64,000 nt of DNA from Sinorhizobium medicae (GCF_007827695.1 NZ_VITA01000004.1:1-64000); one strand, 5' to 3'; counted from the first letter of the stretch, positions 1 to 9,222 are shown. Numbers and translations: made by a program. Notes: generated by a model from the sequence alone, not told the origin.

Positions 1-8
1 CAGCACAC

Positions 9-86
9 GGTCTTTAAAGACCAGGATTCCGACGGCCTTCCGCCCGCACCCATATAAGCACAGTTTCGACACACAGGATTCCTGTG
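9..86. repeat. Two short palindromes downstream of the fds operon
   Basis: Bases 9-22 form a perfect 14-bp palindrome (GGTCTTTAAAGACC), and bases 72-86 form a 7-bp inverted repeat around a single T (CACAGGA/TCCTGTG). Both lie downstream of fdsD, which is read on the minus strand. Neither is followed by a T-run, so they are not convincing intrinsic terminators. No gene is supported in bases 1-196. Confidence 0.4.
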
Positions 87-196
87 ACGAGCACATGAAT
101 GAGGGGAATAGGTGCAGCGATACCGCGCAACCCGAACGCGCCGCTCTCCCTGCCAATACCGCAAAGCACGAAGGGGACGAGCCTTCCTGAAGTGCC

Positions 197-427
197 TTAA
201 ACCGCTTCCGGACGACGGATTTTCTCAGCCGCCTCGAGCACCAGCGGGTTCAAACCTTCACCGCCATGCGCGATATGCTCGAAGAGTTTGCGGCGCATGC
301 GCGGCTCCCAATATTTGTTGATATGCGTCGCCACGCCATCGGCCGCCCCTGCCGCCGGCTGAGTCAGGAAGAAGGTGGCAATCTGGTTCGCCATATAAAT
401 GAGCTTGGCGTTCGGGTTTTCAGACAT
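197..427 (-). CDS. fdsD: Formate dehydrogenase delta subunit FdsD
   Basis: A 76-residue protein closing the fds operon, 17 bp after fdhD. The delta subunit is a small protein without cofactors found with soluble NAD-dependent molybdenum formate dehydrogenases; it is thought to help assembly or stability of the complex. An N-terminal helix (residues 7-20) and a motif with WEPRMRR followed by a conserved-looking LFEHI match the family. A GGAG about 10 bases upstream supports the ATG at 427. The call rests on size, motif and position. Confidence 0.85.
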   Translation of the reverse strand: MSENPNAKLIYMANQIATFFLTQPAAGAADGVATHINKYWEPRMRRKLFEHIAHGGEGLNPLVLEAAEKIRRPEAV

Positions 428-444
428 GGGCGAATTGCTCCGAT

Positions 445-1353
445 TCAGAATAGCGGTGCGCGGGCGGATAAGGACGCAGGCACCTCGTCATGGCGAGCGA
501 TGCGCTCCGCATGGGTGAAGATTTCAAACTCGTCACCGCGGACAAGCGCAATGAGGGTCATGCCCGCCCCCTCCGCCGTGCGGATCGCGAGCGCCGTGGG
601 TGCGGAAATGGCGATGATCACCGGGCTTCCGGCGATCGCGGTTTTCTGCACCATCTCGACCGAGACGCGCGAGGTGACGACGACTGCGCCTTGAGCGCCC
701 CTGAACCCGGCGCGGGCGGCCGCTCCGGTGAGCTTGTCCAGCGCATTATGGCGACCGACATCCTCGCGAACCGCGATCAGCCCGCGCCCCGGCACATAGA
801 AGGCAGCACCGTGGACGGCGCGTGTCTCGAAATGCAGCGGCTGCTGACCATTGAGAAGCGCGACTGCGTCCACCACGTCCTGCTCGGAAAGGCGAAGCAG
901 CGAGCCGGAGACGTCCGGCGTCGGGCGAACGGCCTCGTCGATCGACTCTATACCGCAGAGGCCGCAACCGACCGGCCCGGCCATGTGGCGACGCCTGAGG
1001 CGCAGAGCGTCGTTCTGCTCGTCCTTGAGCCTGATCTGCAGGTCGATGCCCTTCTCCTCGGCAACGATGTCTATGTCGTCTATCTGTTCGGGACCGGTGA
1101 TGATCCCTTCAGTGAGGCTGAAGCCGGTGGCGAAATCCTCGAGGTCGGCGGGCGTCGCCATCATCACCGCATGAGTCGAACCGCCATAGGTGAAGGCAAC
1201 CGGCATTTCCTCGGGCACCACCCGCGATTGCGCGACGAAGATACCGCCGCGCCGTGCAGCCTCGGCAACCGTCGCCGTCGTTCCTGGTCGGGGCGCGCCG
1301 CCGGCGCCGGCCGGAACAACCGTTGGAGAGGTCGAAACGCGCTTGCCCGCCAT
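445..1353 (-). CDS. fdhD: Formate dehydrogenase accessory sulfurtransferase FdhD
   Basis: A 302-residue FdhD-family protein, called fdsC in some rhizobial fds operons. FdhD passes sulfur from a cysteine desulfurase to the bis-MGD molybdenum cofactor before it enters the alpha subunit; without it the enzyme is inactive. The family's CxxC motif is at C130 and C133 (GCGLCGIES). A conserved EDVGRHNALDK segment near residue 197 also fits. The gene starts 8 bp after the fdsA stop, so translation is probably coupled. Confidence 0.95.
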   Translation of the reverse strand: MAGKRVSTSPTVVPAGAGGAPRPGTTATVAEAARRGGIFVAQSRVVPEEMPVAFTYGGSTHAVMMATPADLEDFATGFSLTEGIITGPEQIDDIDIVAEEKGIDLQIRLKDEQNDALRLRRRHMAGPVGCGLCGIESIDEAVRPTPDVSGSLLRLSEQDVVDAVALLNGQQPLHFETRAVHGAAFYVPGRGLIAVREDVGRHNALDKLTGAAARAGFRGAQGAVVVTSRVSVEMVQKTAIAGSPVIIAISAPTALAIRTAEGAGMTLIALVRGDEFEIFTHAERIARHDEVPASLSARAPLF

Positions 1354-1361
1354 GCCCGATC

Positions 1362-4241
1362 CTATTCCGCCGCCTCCAGCTTGCCGGCGATGCGACGCGA
1401 CTGGCGCGCCTGCTCATCATAATCACGCTGCCAGTCGGAGGGGCCGTTCGACGGCGAGACCTGCACCGCCGTCACCTTGTATTCCGGGCAGTTGGTCGCC
1501 CAGTCGGTAAAGTCGGTGGTGATCACGTTCGCCTGCGTCGAGGGGTGATGGAAGGTCGTATAGACGACGCCAGGTGCGACTCGGTCGGTGATCAGCGCGC
1601 GGAGCGTCGTGTCGCCCGAGCGGCTGGCGAGCCTGACCCAGTCGCCGTCGCGAATGCCGCGCTGCTCGGCGTCGTGCGGATGGATTTCCAGCCGGTCTTC
1701 CGCATGCCAGACGACGTTCTCCGTGCGCCGCGTCTGGGCACCGACATTGTACTGGCTGAGAATACGGCCGGTCGTCAGAAGCAGCGGGAAGCGGGGGCCG
1801 GTTCTCTCGTCGGTCGCCACATATTCGGTGCGGATGAACTTGCCCTTGCCGCGTACGAAACCGTCCACATGCATGATCGGCGAGCCGAGCGGCGCCTTTT
1901 CGTTGCACGGCCACTGCACCGAGCCCATCTTGTCCAGATAGTCGTAGGAGACCATGGCAAAGCTCGGCGTCGTAGCGGCGATCTCGTCCATGATCTCGGA
2001 CGGATGACGGTAATTCCAGGCAAGCCCCATGGCTTGCGCCATCTTCTGCGTCACCTCCCAATCGGCATAGCCGTTCTTCGGCCGCATGACGCGCCGGACG
2101 CGGTTGATGCGGCGCTCGGCATTGGTGAAGGTTCCGTCCTTTTCGAGGAAGGTCGAGCCCGGCAGGAAGACATGAGCGTAGTTCGCCGTCTCGTTGAGGA
2201 AGAGGTCGTGCACCACGACGCACTCCATGGCGGCAAGGCCGGCCGCGACGTGCTTCGTGTCGGGGTCCGACTGCAGAATGTCCTCCCCCTGGACGTACAG
2301 GCCCTTGAAGGTGCCCTCGACGGCGGCGTCGAGCATGTTGGGAATGCGCAGTCCCGGCTCGTGGTTGAGCTTCACGCCCCAGAGCTTTTCGAAGATCTCG
2401 CGCGTTGCATCGTCCGAAATATGCCGGTAGCCGGGAAGCTCATGTGGGAAGGAGCCCATGTCGCAGGAGCCCTGGACGTTGTTCTGGCCGCGCAGCGGAT
2501 TGACGCCAACGCCCGGCCGGCCGATGTTGCCGGTGAGCATGGCGAGGTTCGCGATCGCCATCACTGTCGTCGAGCCCTGGCTGTGCTCGGTGACGCCAAG
2601 GCCGTAATAGATCGCGCCATTGCCGCCGGTCGCGTAAAGCCGCGCGGCTCCGCGCACCAGATCGGCCCGAACGCCGGTATAGGCCGCGGTCGCTTCCGGG
2701 CTGTGATGCGGCTCGGCGACGAAGGCTGCCCAGTCCTCGAATTCCGACCAGTCGCAGCGCTCGCGGATGAAGGCTTCGTTACCAATACCCTCGGTGACGA
2801 TGACATGCGCCAGCGCGGTCAGGATGGCGACGTTGGTACCTGGCTTCAGCGGCAGATGGTAGGACGCTTCGACATGGGCCGAGCGGACGAGGTCGATCCG
2901 GCGCGGATCGATGACGATCAGCTTGGCGCCCTGGCGCAGCCGCTTCTTCAGCCGCGAGGCGAAGACCGGATGACCGTCGGTCGGGTTGGCACCGATGATG
3001 ACCGCAACATCCGTGTGCTCCACGCTGTCGAAATCCTGCGTGCCGGCGGAGGTGCCGAAGGTCTGGTTGAGGCCGTAGCCGGTCGGCGAATGGCAGACGC
3101 GGGCGCAGGTGTCGACATTGTTGTTGCCGAAACCGGCGCGCACCAGCTTCTGCACCAGAAAGGTCTCCTCATTGGTGCAGCGCGAAGACGTGATGCCGCC
3201 GACGGAATCACGGCCGTACTGGTACTGGATCCGGCGGAACTCGGAGGCGACATGGGCGAAAGCTTCCTCCCAGGTGACCTCGCGCCAGGCATCGGTGACC
3301 TTCTCGCGGATCATCGGATTGAGAATGCGGTCCTTGTGGTTGGAATAACCATAGGCAAAGCGGCCCTTTACGCAGGAATGGCCGCGGTTCGCCTGCCCGT
3401 CCTTCCATGGCACCATGCGCACCAGCTCCTCGCCGCGCATCTCCGCCTTGAAGGAGCAGCCGACGCCGCAATAGGCGCAGGTGGTGACGACAGAATGCTC
3501 GGGCTGGCCGATTTCTATCACCGATTTTTCCGTCAGCGTCGCGGTCGGGCAGGCCTGAACGCAGGCGCCGCAGGAAACGCATTCGGAGGAGACGAAGTCC
3601 TCGTTCATGCCGGCCGATACGCGTGAATCGAAGCCACGGCCGCTGATCGTCAGCGCGAAAGTTCCCTGCACTTCCTCGCACGCCCGCACGCAGCGCGAGC
3701 AGACGATGCACTTCGCCGGATCATAGGTGAAATAGGGGTTCGATTCGTCCTTCGGCATCCATTTGGCGTTGATTTCGCCATTGTTGCGCGCCGTCACATG
3801 GTTCTCGCCGTCATAGCCGTAGCGCACATCGCGCAGGCCCACGGCGCCAGCCATATCCTGCAGCTCGCAATCGCCGTTGGCTGCGCAGGTAAGGCAGTCG
3901 AGCGGATGGTCGGAAATATAGAGTTCCATGACGCCGCGGCGGACATCCTTCAGCCGCTGTGTCTGCGTCGAAACGCTGATGCCTGCCGAAACCGGCGTCG
4001 TGCAGGAGGCCGGCATCCCAGCGCGCCCATCGATTTCGACGAGACAGAGCCGGCAGGAGCCGAAGGCATCCATCATGTCGGAAGCGCAAAGCTTCGGCAC
4101 CTCGATGCCCGCTTCCATTGCCGCGCGCATGATCGAGGTGCCTTCCGGCACGGTGATCTCGCGTCCGTCGATCGTCAGCGTCACCAGCTTTTCGGATTTG
4201 GAAGCAGGAGTGCCGTAGTCGATTTCATGAATGAGAGACAT
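1362..4241 (-). CDS. fdsA: NAD-dependent formate dehydrogenase alpha (catalytic) subunit FdsA
   Basis: A 959-residue cytosolic molybdenum subunit that oxidises formate to CO2. Domains in order: an N-terminal [2Fe-2S] ferredoxin domain (C52, C63, C66, C80); a His/Cys cluster segment (H112, C116, C119, C125); two [4Fe-4S] CxxCxxCxxxC motifs (from C178 and C221); a further cluster starting CAYC (C255, C258, C262, C290); and the bis-MGD domain. The Mo ligand is C383 in RVCHSPT, followed by H384, so this is the cysteine rather than the selenocysteine form. An AGGAG precedes the ATG. Electrons pass to FdsB/FdsG and on to NAD. Confidence 0.97.
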   Translation of the reverse strand: MSLIHEIDYGTPASKSEKLVTLTIDGREITVPEGTSIMRAAMEAGIEVPKLCASDMMDAFGSCRLCLVEIDGRAGMPASCTTPVSAGISVSTQTQRLKDVRRGVMELYISDHPLDCLTCAANGDCELQDMAGAVGLRDVRYGYDGENHVTARNNGEINAKWMPKDESNPYFTYDPAKCIVCSRCVRACEEVQGTFALTISGRGFDSRVSAGMNEDFVSSECVSCGACVQACPTATLTEKSVIEIGQPEHSVVTTCAYCGVGCSFKAEMRGEELVRMVPWKDGQANRGHSCVKGRFAYGYSNHKDRILNPMIREKVTDAWREVTWEEAFAHVASEFRRIQYQYGRDSVGGITSSRCTNEETFLVQKLVRAGFGNNNVDTCARVCHSPTGYGLNQTFGTSAGTQDFDSVEHTDVAVIIGANPTDGHPVFASRLKKRLRQGAKLIVIDPRRIDLVRSAHVEASYHLPLKPGTNVAILTALAHVIVTEGIGNEAFIRERCDWSEFEDWAAFVAEPHHSPEATAAYTGVRADLVRGAARLYATGGNGAIYYGLGVTEHSQGSTTVMAIANLAMLTGNIGRPGVGVNPLRGQNNVQGSCDMGSFPHELPGYRHISDDATREIFEKLWGVKLNHEPGLRIPNMLDAAVEGTFKGLYVQGEDILQSDPDTKHVAAGLAAMECVVVHDLFLNETANYAHVFLPGSTFLEKDGTFTNAERRINRVRRVMRPKNGYADWEVTQKMAQAMGLAWNYRHPSEIMDEIAATTPSFAMVSYDYLDKMGSVQWPCNEKAPLGSPIMHVDGFVRGKGKFIRTEYVATDERTGPRFPLLLTTGRILSQYNVGAQTRRTENVVWHAEDRLEIHPHDAEQRGIRDGDWVRLASRSGDTTLRALITDRVAPGVVYTTFHHPSTQANVITTDFTDWATNCPEYKVTAVQVSPSNGPSDWQRDYDEQARQSRRIAGKLEAAE

Positions 4242-4323
4242 TAGCGGGACTCCTGAGAAATTACGTTCGGGGCGGATGCGATAGCCGGCTCTGTCAAGGT
4301 TCCGTGTGCCATGGCCGCCATTA

Positions 4324-5880
4324 TCATTCCGCAGCCTCCACCATCGGCACTGGTGAAAAATCCTCCGGGAAATGCGTCATGGCGCTCATCACCGGATAGG
4401 GCGTAAAGCCGCCGAGTGCGCAAAGAGAGCCGAACTTCATCGTGTTGCAGAGATCGGCAAGCAGCACTCGATTCTTTTCCGGCTCGATGCCGGCCGCGAT
4501 CGCGTCGGCAACCTCGACACCGCGTATGGAACCTATGCGGCAGGGCGTGCACTTGCCGCAGCTCTCTATGGCGCAGAATTCCATGGCGAAACGCGCCTGC
4601 TTCAGCATGTCGGCCGTGTCGTCGAAGACGACGATGCCGGCATGACCGATAAGCCCGTCCCTGGCGGCGAAGGCTTCGTAGTCGAATGGCGTATCGAACA
4701 GCGCCCGTGGGAAATAGGCGCCAAGCGGACCGCCGACCTGCACGGCCTTCACGGGTCTGCCGCTCGCGGTGCCGCCGCCGATCTCGTCGACGATCTCGCC
4801 AAGCGTCAGGCCGAAAGCGGTTTCGAAAAGCCCGCCATGCCTTACATTGCCGGCGATCTGCAGCGGGATCGTTCCGCGCGACCGGCCCATGCCGAAATCG
4901 CGATAGTAGCCGGCACCCTTGTCGAGAATCACCGGTACGGACGCGAGCGAGATGACGTTGTTGATGACGGTCGGGCGATCGAAAAGGCCCTTATGCGCCG
5001 GCAGCGGCGGCTTGGCGCGCACCAGTCCGCGCTTGCCTTCGAGGCTGTTCAGGAGCGAAGTCTCCTCGCCGCAGACATAGGCGCCGGCGCCGGTGCGAAC
5101 CTCCATATCGAAGGCATGCGCAGAGCCGAGCACAGAGGTGCCGAGCACACCGGCGGCCCGGGCGATCTCGACCGCTGCGCTCATCACCGCGATCGCATGC
5201 GGATATTCCGAGCGCGTATAGATGTAGCCCTTGGTTGCGCCAGTCGCGATGCCGGCGATCGCCATGCCCTCGATCAGCACGAAGGGGTCGCCTTCCATGA
5301 TCATACGGTCTGCGAATGTGCCACTGTCACCCTCGTCGGCATTGCAGACGATGTATTTCCGCGCACCCGGCGTTTCGAGCACGGTCTTCCATTTGATCCC
5401 GGTCGGGAAGCCGGCACCGCCGCGGCCACGAAGACCGCTTTCCGTGACCTCGGCAACGATCGCCGCAGGCTGCATGACGACTGCTCTTTCGAGGCCGCGC
5501 AGGCCTCCATGAGCCCGATAATCATCGAGCGAGAGCGGGTCGATGACACCGCAGCGGGCAAAGGTAAGCCGCGTCTGTCGCTTGAGGAACGGAATTTCCT
5601 CGGTCTTGCCGAGACAGAGCGGATGCGCACCACCCGAAGTCAGCCCGGCATCGAAAAGCGAGGCCACGTCGCCCGCTTTCACCGGCCCGTAGGCGACGCG
5701 CCCATCGGCCGTTTCGATTTCGACCAGCGGCTCCAGCCAGTGCATGCCGCGAGAGCCGTTGCGGACGATCGTGGCGTCGAGCGCGCGAGCGGCGATCTCG
5801 CCGGAAATCGCCTCCACCACGCTTTCGGCGCCGAGCGCCAAGGCTGCTGCATCCCGGGGAATAAAGATTCTTACAGTCAT
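4324..5880 (-). CDS. fdsB: NAD-dependent formate dehydrogenase beta subunit FdsB
   Basis: A 518-residue NADH-module flavoprotein related to NuoF. It carries FMN, the NAD site and a [4Fe-4S] cluster and reduces NAD with electrons from FdsA. The glycine-rich GRGGAGFPTG motif is at residues 152-161, CGEETSLLNS at 270-279, and the cluster cysteines are C441, C444, C447 (CGKCTPC) with a distal C487. The first 110 residues form a thioredoxin-like extension usual for FdsB. Its ATG overlaps the fdsG stop by 4 bp. The 82 bp before fdsA hold only the fdsA ribosome site. Confidence 0.96.
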   Translation of the reverse strand: MTVRIFIPRDAAALALGAESVVEAISGEIAARALDATIVRNGSRGMHWLEPLVEIETADGRVAYGPVKAGDVASLFDAGLTSGGAHPLCLGKTEEIPFLKRQTRLTFARCGVIDPLSLDDYRAHGGLRGLERAVVMQPAAIVAEVTESGLRGRGGAGFPTGIKWKTVLETPGARKYIVCNADEGDSGTFADRMIMEGDPFVLIEGMAIAGIATGATKGYIYTRSEYPHAIAVMSAAVEIARAAGVLGTSVLGSAHAFDMEVRTGAGAYVCGEETSLLNSLEGKRGLVRAKPPLPAHKGLFDRPTVINNVISLASVPVILDKGAGYYRDFGMGRSRGTIPLQIAGNVRHGGLFETAFGLTLGEIVDEIGGGTASGRPVKAVQVGGPLGAYFPRALFDTPFDYEAFAARDGLIGHAGIVVFDDTADMLKQARFAMEFCAIESCGKCTPCRIGSIRGVEVADAIAAGIEPEKNRVLLADLCNTMKFGSLCALGGFTPYPVMSAMTHFPEDFSPVPMVEAAE

Positions 5881-6356
5881 TGGCGGGCCTCCGCGACCAG
5901 CGCGTCGAGCACCGCCTCATCGAGCCGCGCATGAAGCTCGCCGTCGAGCATCGCCGACGGCGAGCAGGAACAGAGCCCAAGACAGTAAACGGGCTCGAGC
6001 GTGACGGCGCCATCCGGCGTCGTCTCGTGGAAATCGATCCCGAGAAGCGCCTTGGCGCGCTCGGCAAGCCGGTCGCCGCCCATCGACTGGCAGGCTTCGG
6101 CGCGACAGAGCTTGAGCACATGGCGTCCGGCCGGGTGCTCGCGGAAATCGTGATAGAAGGTGACGACGCCATAGACTTCGGCGCGCGACAGATTGAGCTC
6201 CTGTGCGATCACCGGCAGGCTCTCCTCAGGCACGTAGCCGAACTCGTCCTGAATCTCGTGCAGAATGGGAATAAGCGGGCCTTCGAGCCTCTTGAGTTCG
6301 CCGACGATCGCCAGCGTCCGTTCGGTCACGTCTGCGCGCGGCAGATGGATATTCAC
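5877..6356 (-). CDS. fdsG: NAD-dependent formate dehydrogenase gamma subunit FdsG
   Basis: A 159-residue NuoE-like subunit with a thioredoxin-fold [2Fe-2S] cluster that relays electrons in the NADH module. In the numbering of the GTG start the cluster cysteines are about C84, C89, C125 and C129 (CRAEACQ and CLGLCSC). I chose GTG at 6356 because GGGAGG lies about 9 bases upstream and the protein then begins with the family-like NIHLPRADV; an in-frame ATG at 6386 lacks a ribosome site. First gene of the fds operon. Confidence 0.93.
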   Translation of the reverse strand: MNIHLPRADVTERTLAIVGELKRLEGPLIPILHEIQDEFGYVPEESLPVIAQELNLSRAEVYGVVTFYHDFREHPAGRHVLKLCRAEACQSMGGDRLAERAKALLGIDFHETTPDGAVTLEPVYCLGLCSCSPSAMLDGELHARLDEAVLDALVAEARQ

Positions 6357-6532
6357 TGAAGGAGCCCTCCCGGCTCGCGGCCGCATTGGTCAAGTTTTCT
6401 CGACCGTCGTCGCGCCGCTGTCTCAACCAATTGGCAAAGATCGGAGATTTCACGCTCTTTGCCCAGGAAATAAGCTTCGCGCGTATGCTTCCACGGGTCA
6501 ATAAGGCTGTTCCGTTGGTCGATAGGAAATTT

Positions 6533-7429
6533 CTATTGAGCTTTATTGCGCTCACCGAGCATGCGCGCCTCATGCAGCAGTGCGGAGACCAAGGGCGTGA
6601 ACGGCTCACGATAGGTGGCGACCAGCCCGACCGTATGATGGACGTCCGGATCGACAATCGGTATCATCCGGATATCCTCGTGAAAGCCGAATGATTTCGC
6701 TACGTTAAAAGGCATGATGCTCGCCCATCGTCCGGTTCGGACATGGGAGAAGAGCACGATCATCGAATTCGATTCGAGTGTAGGGCTCGGGACCGCACCG
6801 GCCTCTGCAAAGTGCTGGTTGATGATGCGGCGGTTCTGCATATCGGCCGTCAATAGACAAAGCCGAATGCCGCTCACTTCCTTCCAGGTCACGCTTTCGC
6901 GATCCGAAAGGGCCGTGTCGGCGGCCGTAACCAGATGATATTGCTCGATCTGCAGCGGCACGCTCGTTACCCGGCCGAGCGGCTCATTCTCGAGATAGGT
7001 CAGGCCGGCATCGATCTCGAGGTTTTCGAGTAGCGCCAGTATCTGCAGCGATGTGGTGGAAAGGACGGAGAAAGTGACGTCCGGATGCTTCTCCTGGAAC
7101 GGTGCGGTTATCATCGGCACCATGGAGAGTGTCGTCGGTATTGCGGCGAGGCGGATATGACCCGACAGACCTTTTCGGGCTGCACGCATCTCTTCACGCA
7201 TCGTACGGGTGTCGCTGACGATCCGCCGTGCCCATTCCAGCACCCGCTGCCCTTCGGGTGTCAGCCCCTGGAAACGTGATCCGCGATTGACCAGGATGAC
7301 GCCGAGCTGTTCTTCAAGCTGACGGATCGCCGCCGAAAGCGTCGGTTGCGTCACGCCGCACTCCTCCGCCGCCCGGCCGAAGTGCCGCTCCCGGGCAAGT
7401 GCGAGAAAGAATTCCAGCTTGTCGATCAT
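6533..7429 (-). CDS. LysR-family transcriptional regulator, probable regulator of fds
   Basis: A 298-residue LysR protein. An N-terminal winged HTH (about residues 1-60, with FGRAAEECGVTQPTLSAAIRQLE) is followed by a periplasmic-binding-protein-like effector domain. It lies 146 bp upstream of fdsG on the same strand, not divergently as is usual for LysR pairs. The gap to fdsG is long enough for its own promoter and operator. LysR control of formate dehydrogenase operons is known in related bacteria (FdsR), so that role is likely but inferred from position. Confidence 0.88.
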   Translation of the reverse strand: MIDKLEFFLALARERHFGRAAEECGVTQPTLSAAIRQLEEQLGVILVNRGSRFQGLTPEGQRVLEWARRIVSDTRTMREEMRAARKGLSGHIRLAAIPTTLSMVPMITAPFQEKHPDVTFSVLSTTSLQILALLENLEIDAGLTYLENEPLGRVTSVPLQIEQYHLVTAADTALSDRESVTWKEVSGIRLCLLTADMQNRRIINQHFAEAGAVPSPTLESNSMIVLFSHVRTGRWASIMPFNVAKSFGFHEDIRMIPIVDPDVHHTVGLVATYREPFTPLVSALLHEARMLGERNKAQ

Positions 7430-7458
7430 GACCGGCTCACTCAGTGCACGCGTTTTTG

Positions 7459-7508
7459 CCCCTCACCCCCGCAGGCGGGGAGAAGGCACCGGCAGGCGGA
7501 TGGGGGGC
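7459..7508. repeat. RIME-like palindromic intergenic repeat, copy 1
   Basis: A C-rich/G-rich palindromic segment between the SDR and LysR genes. Its reverse complement shares the core ATCCGCCTGCCGG followed by CCTT and CCCGC with the segment at 28270-28315, so two inverted copies of one repeat occur in the window. The arms CCCCGC/GCGGGG fold into a hairpin. It resembles the mosaic elements known from rhizobial intergenic regions. Confidence 0.7.
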
Positions 7509-7518
7509 GGACGCGCGC

Positions 7519-8289
7519 TCAAGCGATGAGCTGCCCACCGTTCACCTCCAGAACCTGGCCGGTGATGTAACCTGAAAGCGCGTGCGAAGCGAGGAAGAGG
7601 TAGGCTGGCGCGCAATCCTCGGCCATCCCCAGCCGACCTAGCGGAATCGTCTTACGCGTCGCCTCGAGCTTCTCCGGCGTCGAATAGCGTTCGTGGAAAT
7701 CCGTCGCGATCGTGCCGGGCGAGACGCAGTTGACGCGGATGCCTTCCGGCGCAAGTTCGCGCGCCAGAGCCTTGGAATAGGTGGAAACGAAGGCCTTGGT
7801 GGCGGAATAGATCGAAGAGCCGGGACTGCCGCCCGCGCGTGCCGAGATGGAGACGGTGTTGACGATCGCCGGGTGCGTGCCCTTGCGCAGGAGCGGTAAC
7901 ATCGTCCGGGTCATCTCGACCACCGAGGTCTGGTTGAGCTTCACGACAGTGCGGTAGTCGTCGTCGGTGAGTTCGCCGGCCGGAAAACGACCGACCATCG
8001 TGCCGGCATTGTTGACGAGAACGTCGACGCTGTCGAAACGGCTCCTCACCGCGTCGGCAAGGCTCTCCACGCCCCCGTCCGAAAGGAAATCCGCCGCCGT
8101 GAGGAATGCCCTGCCCTCTGCCGCTGCAAGATCGAGAAACTCCGGGCGGTCGGATGCGATCGTCCGCCCCAGATGCACCAGAACACGGGCACCGCAATCC
8201 AGGAACTGCCGCGCGACCTCGAGGCCAATGCCCCTCCCGCCGCCGGTAACCACCACGTTCATGCCCTTGAACAAGGCCGGATGATACAT
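7519..8289 (-). CDS. SDR-family oxidoreductase
   Basis: A 256-residue classical short-chain dehydrogenase/reductase. It has the Rossmann motif GGGRGIG (16-22), NNAG (93-96), catalytic serine candidates S147/S149 and YSATK (Y161, K165). The start at 8289 is preferred: GGAGGG lies just upstream and the first strand (NVVVTGGG) follows at once, while an upstream ATG at 8409 would add about 40 unrelated residues. Classical SDRs of this size act on alcohols, sugars or keto-acyl compounds with NAD(P); the substrate cannot be read from the sequence. It faces glpR across 168 bp, so joint control with glycerol genes is possible. Confidence 0.88.
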   Translation of the reverse strand: MYHPALFKGMNVVVTGGGRGIGLEVARQFLDCGARVLVHLGRTIASDRPEFLDLAAAEGRAFLTAADFLSDGGVESLADAVRSRFDSVDVLVNNAGTMVGRFPAGELTDDDYRTVVKLNQTSVVEMTRTMLPLLRKGTHPAIVNTVSISARAGGSPGSSIYSATKAFVSTYSKALARELAPEGIRVNCVSPGTIATDFHERYSTPEKLEATRKTIPLGRLGMAEDCAPAYLFLASHALSGYITGQVLEVNGGQLIA

Positions 8290-8409
8290 TCTCTTTCGCC
8301 CTCCCGTACCGTTCCGACTGGCGCGTCCGCAAGGATTACAGCGCATATCGGGTGTAAGCCGCAATGAAAATCGAACGTGTTGGATATGCCCAAACACAAA
8401 TTGCGCCAC

Positions 8410-8442
8410 TTTCGTTTTTGCATATTATGAAAGAAAACGAAA
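8410..8442. promoter_or_regulatory. Probable GlpR operator and glpR promoter
   Basis: A 9-bp perfect inverted repeat, TTTCGTTTT (8410-8418) and AAAACGAAA (8434-8442), spans a possible -10 (TATTAT, 8423-8428) with TTGCGC 16 bases upstream (8401-8406). It lies just before glpR and between glpR and the divergent SDR gene. DeoR/GlpR proteins bind TTTCG-rich repeats, so autoregulation is likely. This is inferred; no binding data are available here. Confidence 0.55.
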
Positions 8443-8457
8443 AGCGAGGGGCGTTGA

Positions 8458-9222
8458 ATGTACCTGACCGAACGACAGGCGGAGATCCTGGAGCTGGCGA
8501 AAGCGGAGGGCCGCGTACTGGTCGAAGACCTCGCCCAGCGTTTTTCGGTGACACCCCAAACGATCCGCAAGGATCTGAACGATCTTTGCGATGCAAGAGT
8601 TTTGAACCGCATCCATGGCGGCGCCATCTTTCCGAGCGGCAAGGAAAACGTCAAATACGAATCTCGCCGCCAGATCGCAGCGGCCGAGAAGCAGGCGATC
8701 GGACGCGCCGCGGCTAGCCTCATTCCGGACAATTCCTCGCTGTTCATCAATATCGGCACGACAACGGAAGCGGTCGGAGAGGCACTTCTCGACCATCGGG
8801 AACTGATGGTCATCACCAACAATATAAACGTCGCCAACAGGTTGCGTGTGTTCCCCACGATCGAAGTGGTTATTGCCGGCGGGGTCGTACGCGGTTCGGA
8901 CGGCGGCATCGTCGGGGAGGCCGCCGTCGATTTCATCAAGCAGTTCAAGGTGGATTTCGCGGTGATCGGCGCCTCGGCGATCGACCCGGATGGCGCGCTT
9001 CTGGACTTCGACTACCGCGAAGTGAAAGTGGCGCAGGCGATCATCGCCAATGCCCGCCATGTCATCCTGGTTTCGGATTCGACGAAATTCGAACGCACGG
9101 CGCCGGTGCGTATCGGTCATATCTCACAAGTGCAAACCTTCATTACCGATCGCTGCACCGTTGAAAATGTTCGCAAAATCTGTGCGGACCGGGATGTGCG
9201 GCTGCTGGAGACCGAGACTTGA
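8458..9222 (+). CDS. glpR: DeoR/GlpR-family repressor of glycerol genes
   Basis: A 254-residue DeoR-family protein. The N-terminal HTH_DeoR domain (residues 1-57, ending in the family motif RIHGGA) is followed by the DeoR sensor domain, which binds a phosphorylated sugar or glycerol 3-phosphate (GTTTEAVGEAL, TNNINVA, IAGGVVRG). A GAGGGG precedes the ATG. It sits 127 bp before glpD, so it most likely represses the glp operon and itself until glycerol 3-phosphate accumulates. Confidence 0.88.
   Translation: MYLTERQAEILELAKAEGRVLVEDLAQRFSVTPQTIRKDLNDLCDARVLNRIHGGAIFPSGKENVKYESRRQIAAAEKQAIGRAAASLIPDNSSLFINIGTTTEAVGEALLDHRELMVITNNINVANRLRVFPTIEVVIAGGVVRGSDGGIVGEAAVDFIKQFKVDFAVIGASAIDPDGALLDFDYREVKVAQAIIANARHVILVSDSTKFERTAPVRIGHISQVQTFITDRCTVENVRKICADRDVRLLETET

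Noticed and set aside
1254-3626. 790-codon open frame on the plus strand opposite fdsA
   Set aside because: GC-rich shadow of fdsA/fdhD with an Arg/Asp-rich, motif-free translation; the opposite strand encodes a clear enzyme.
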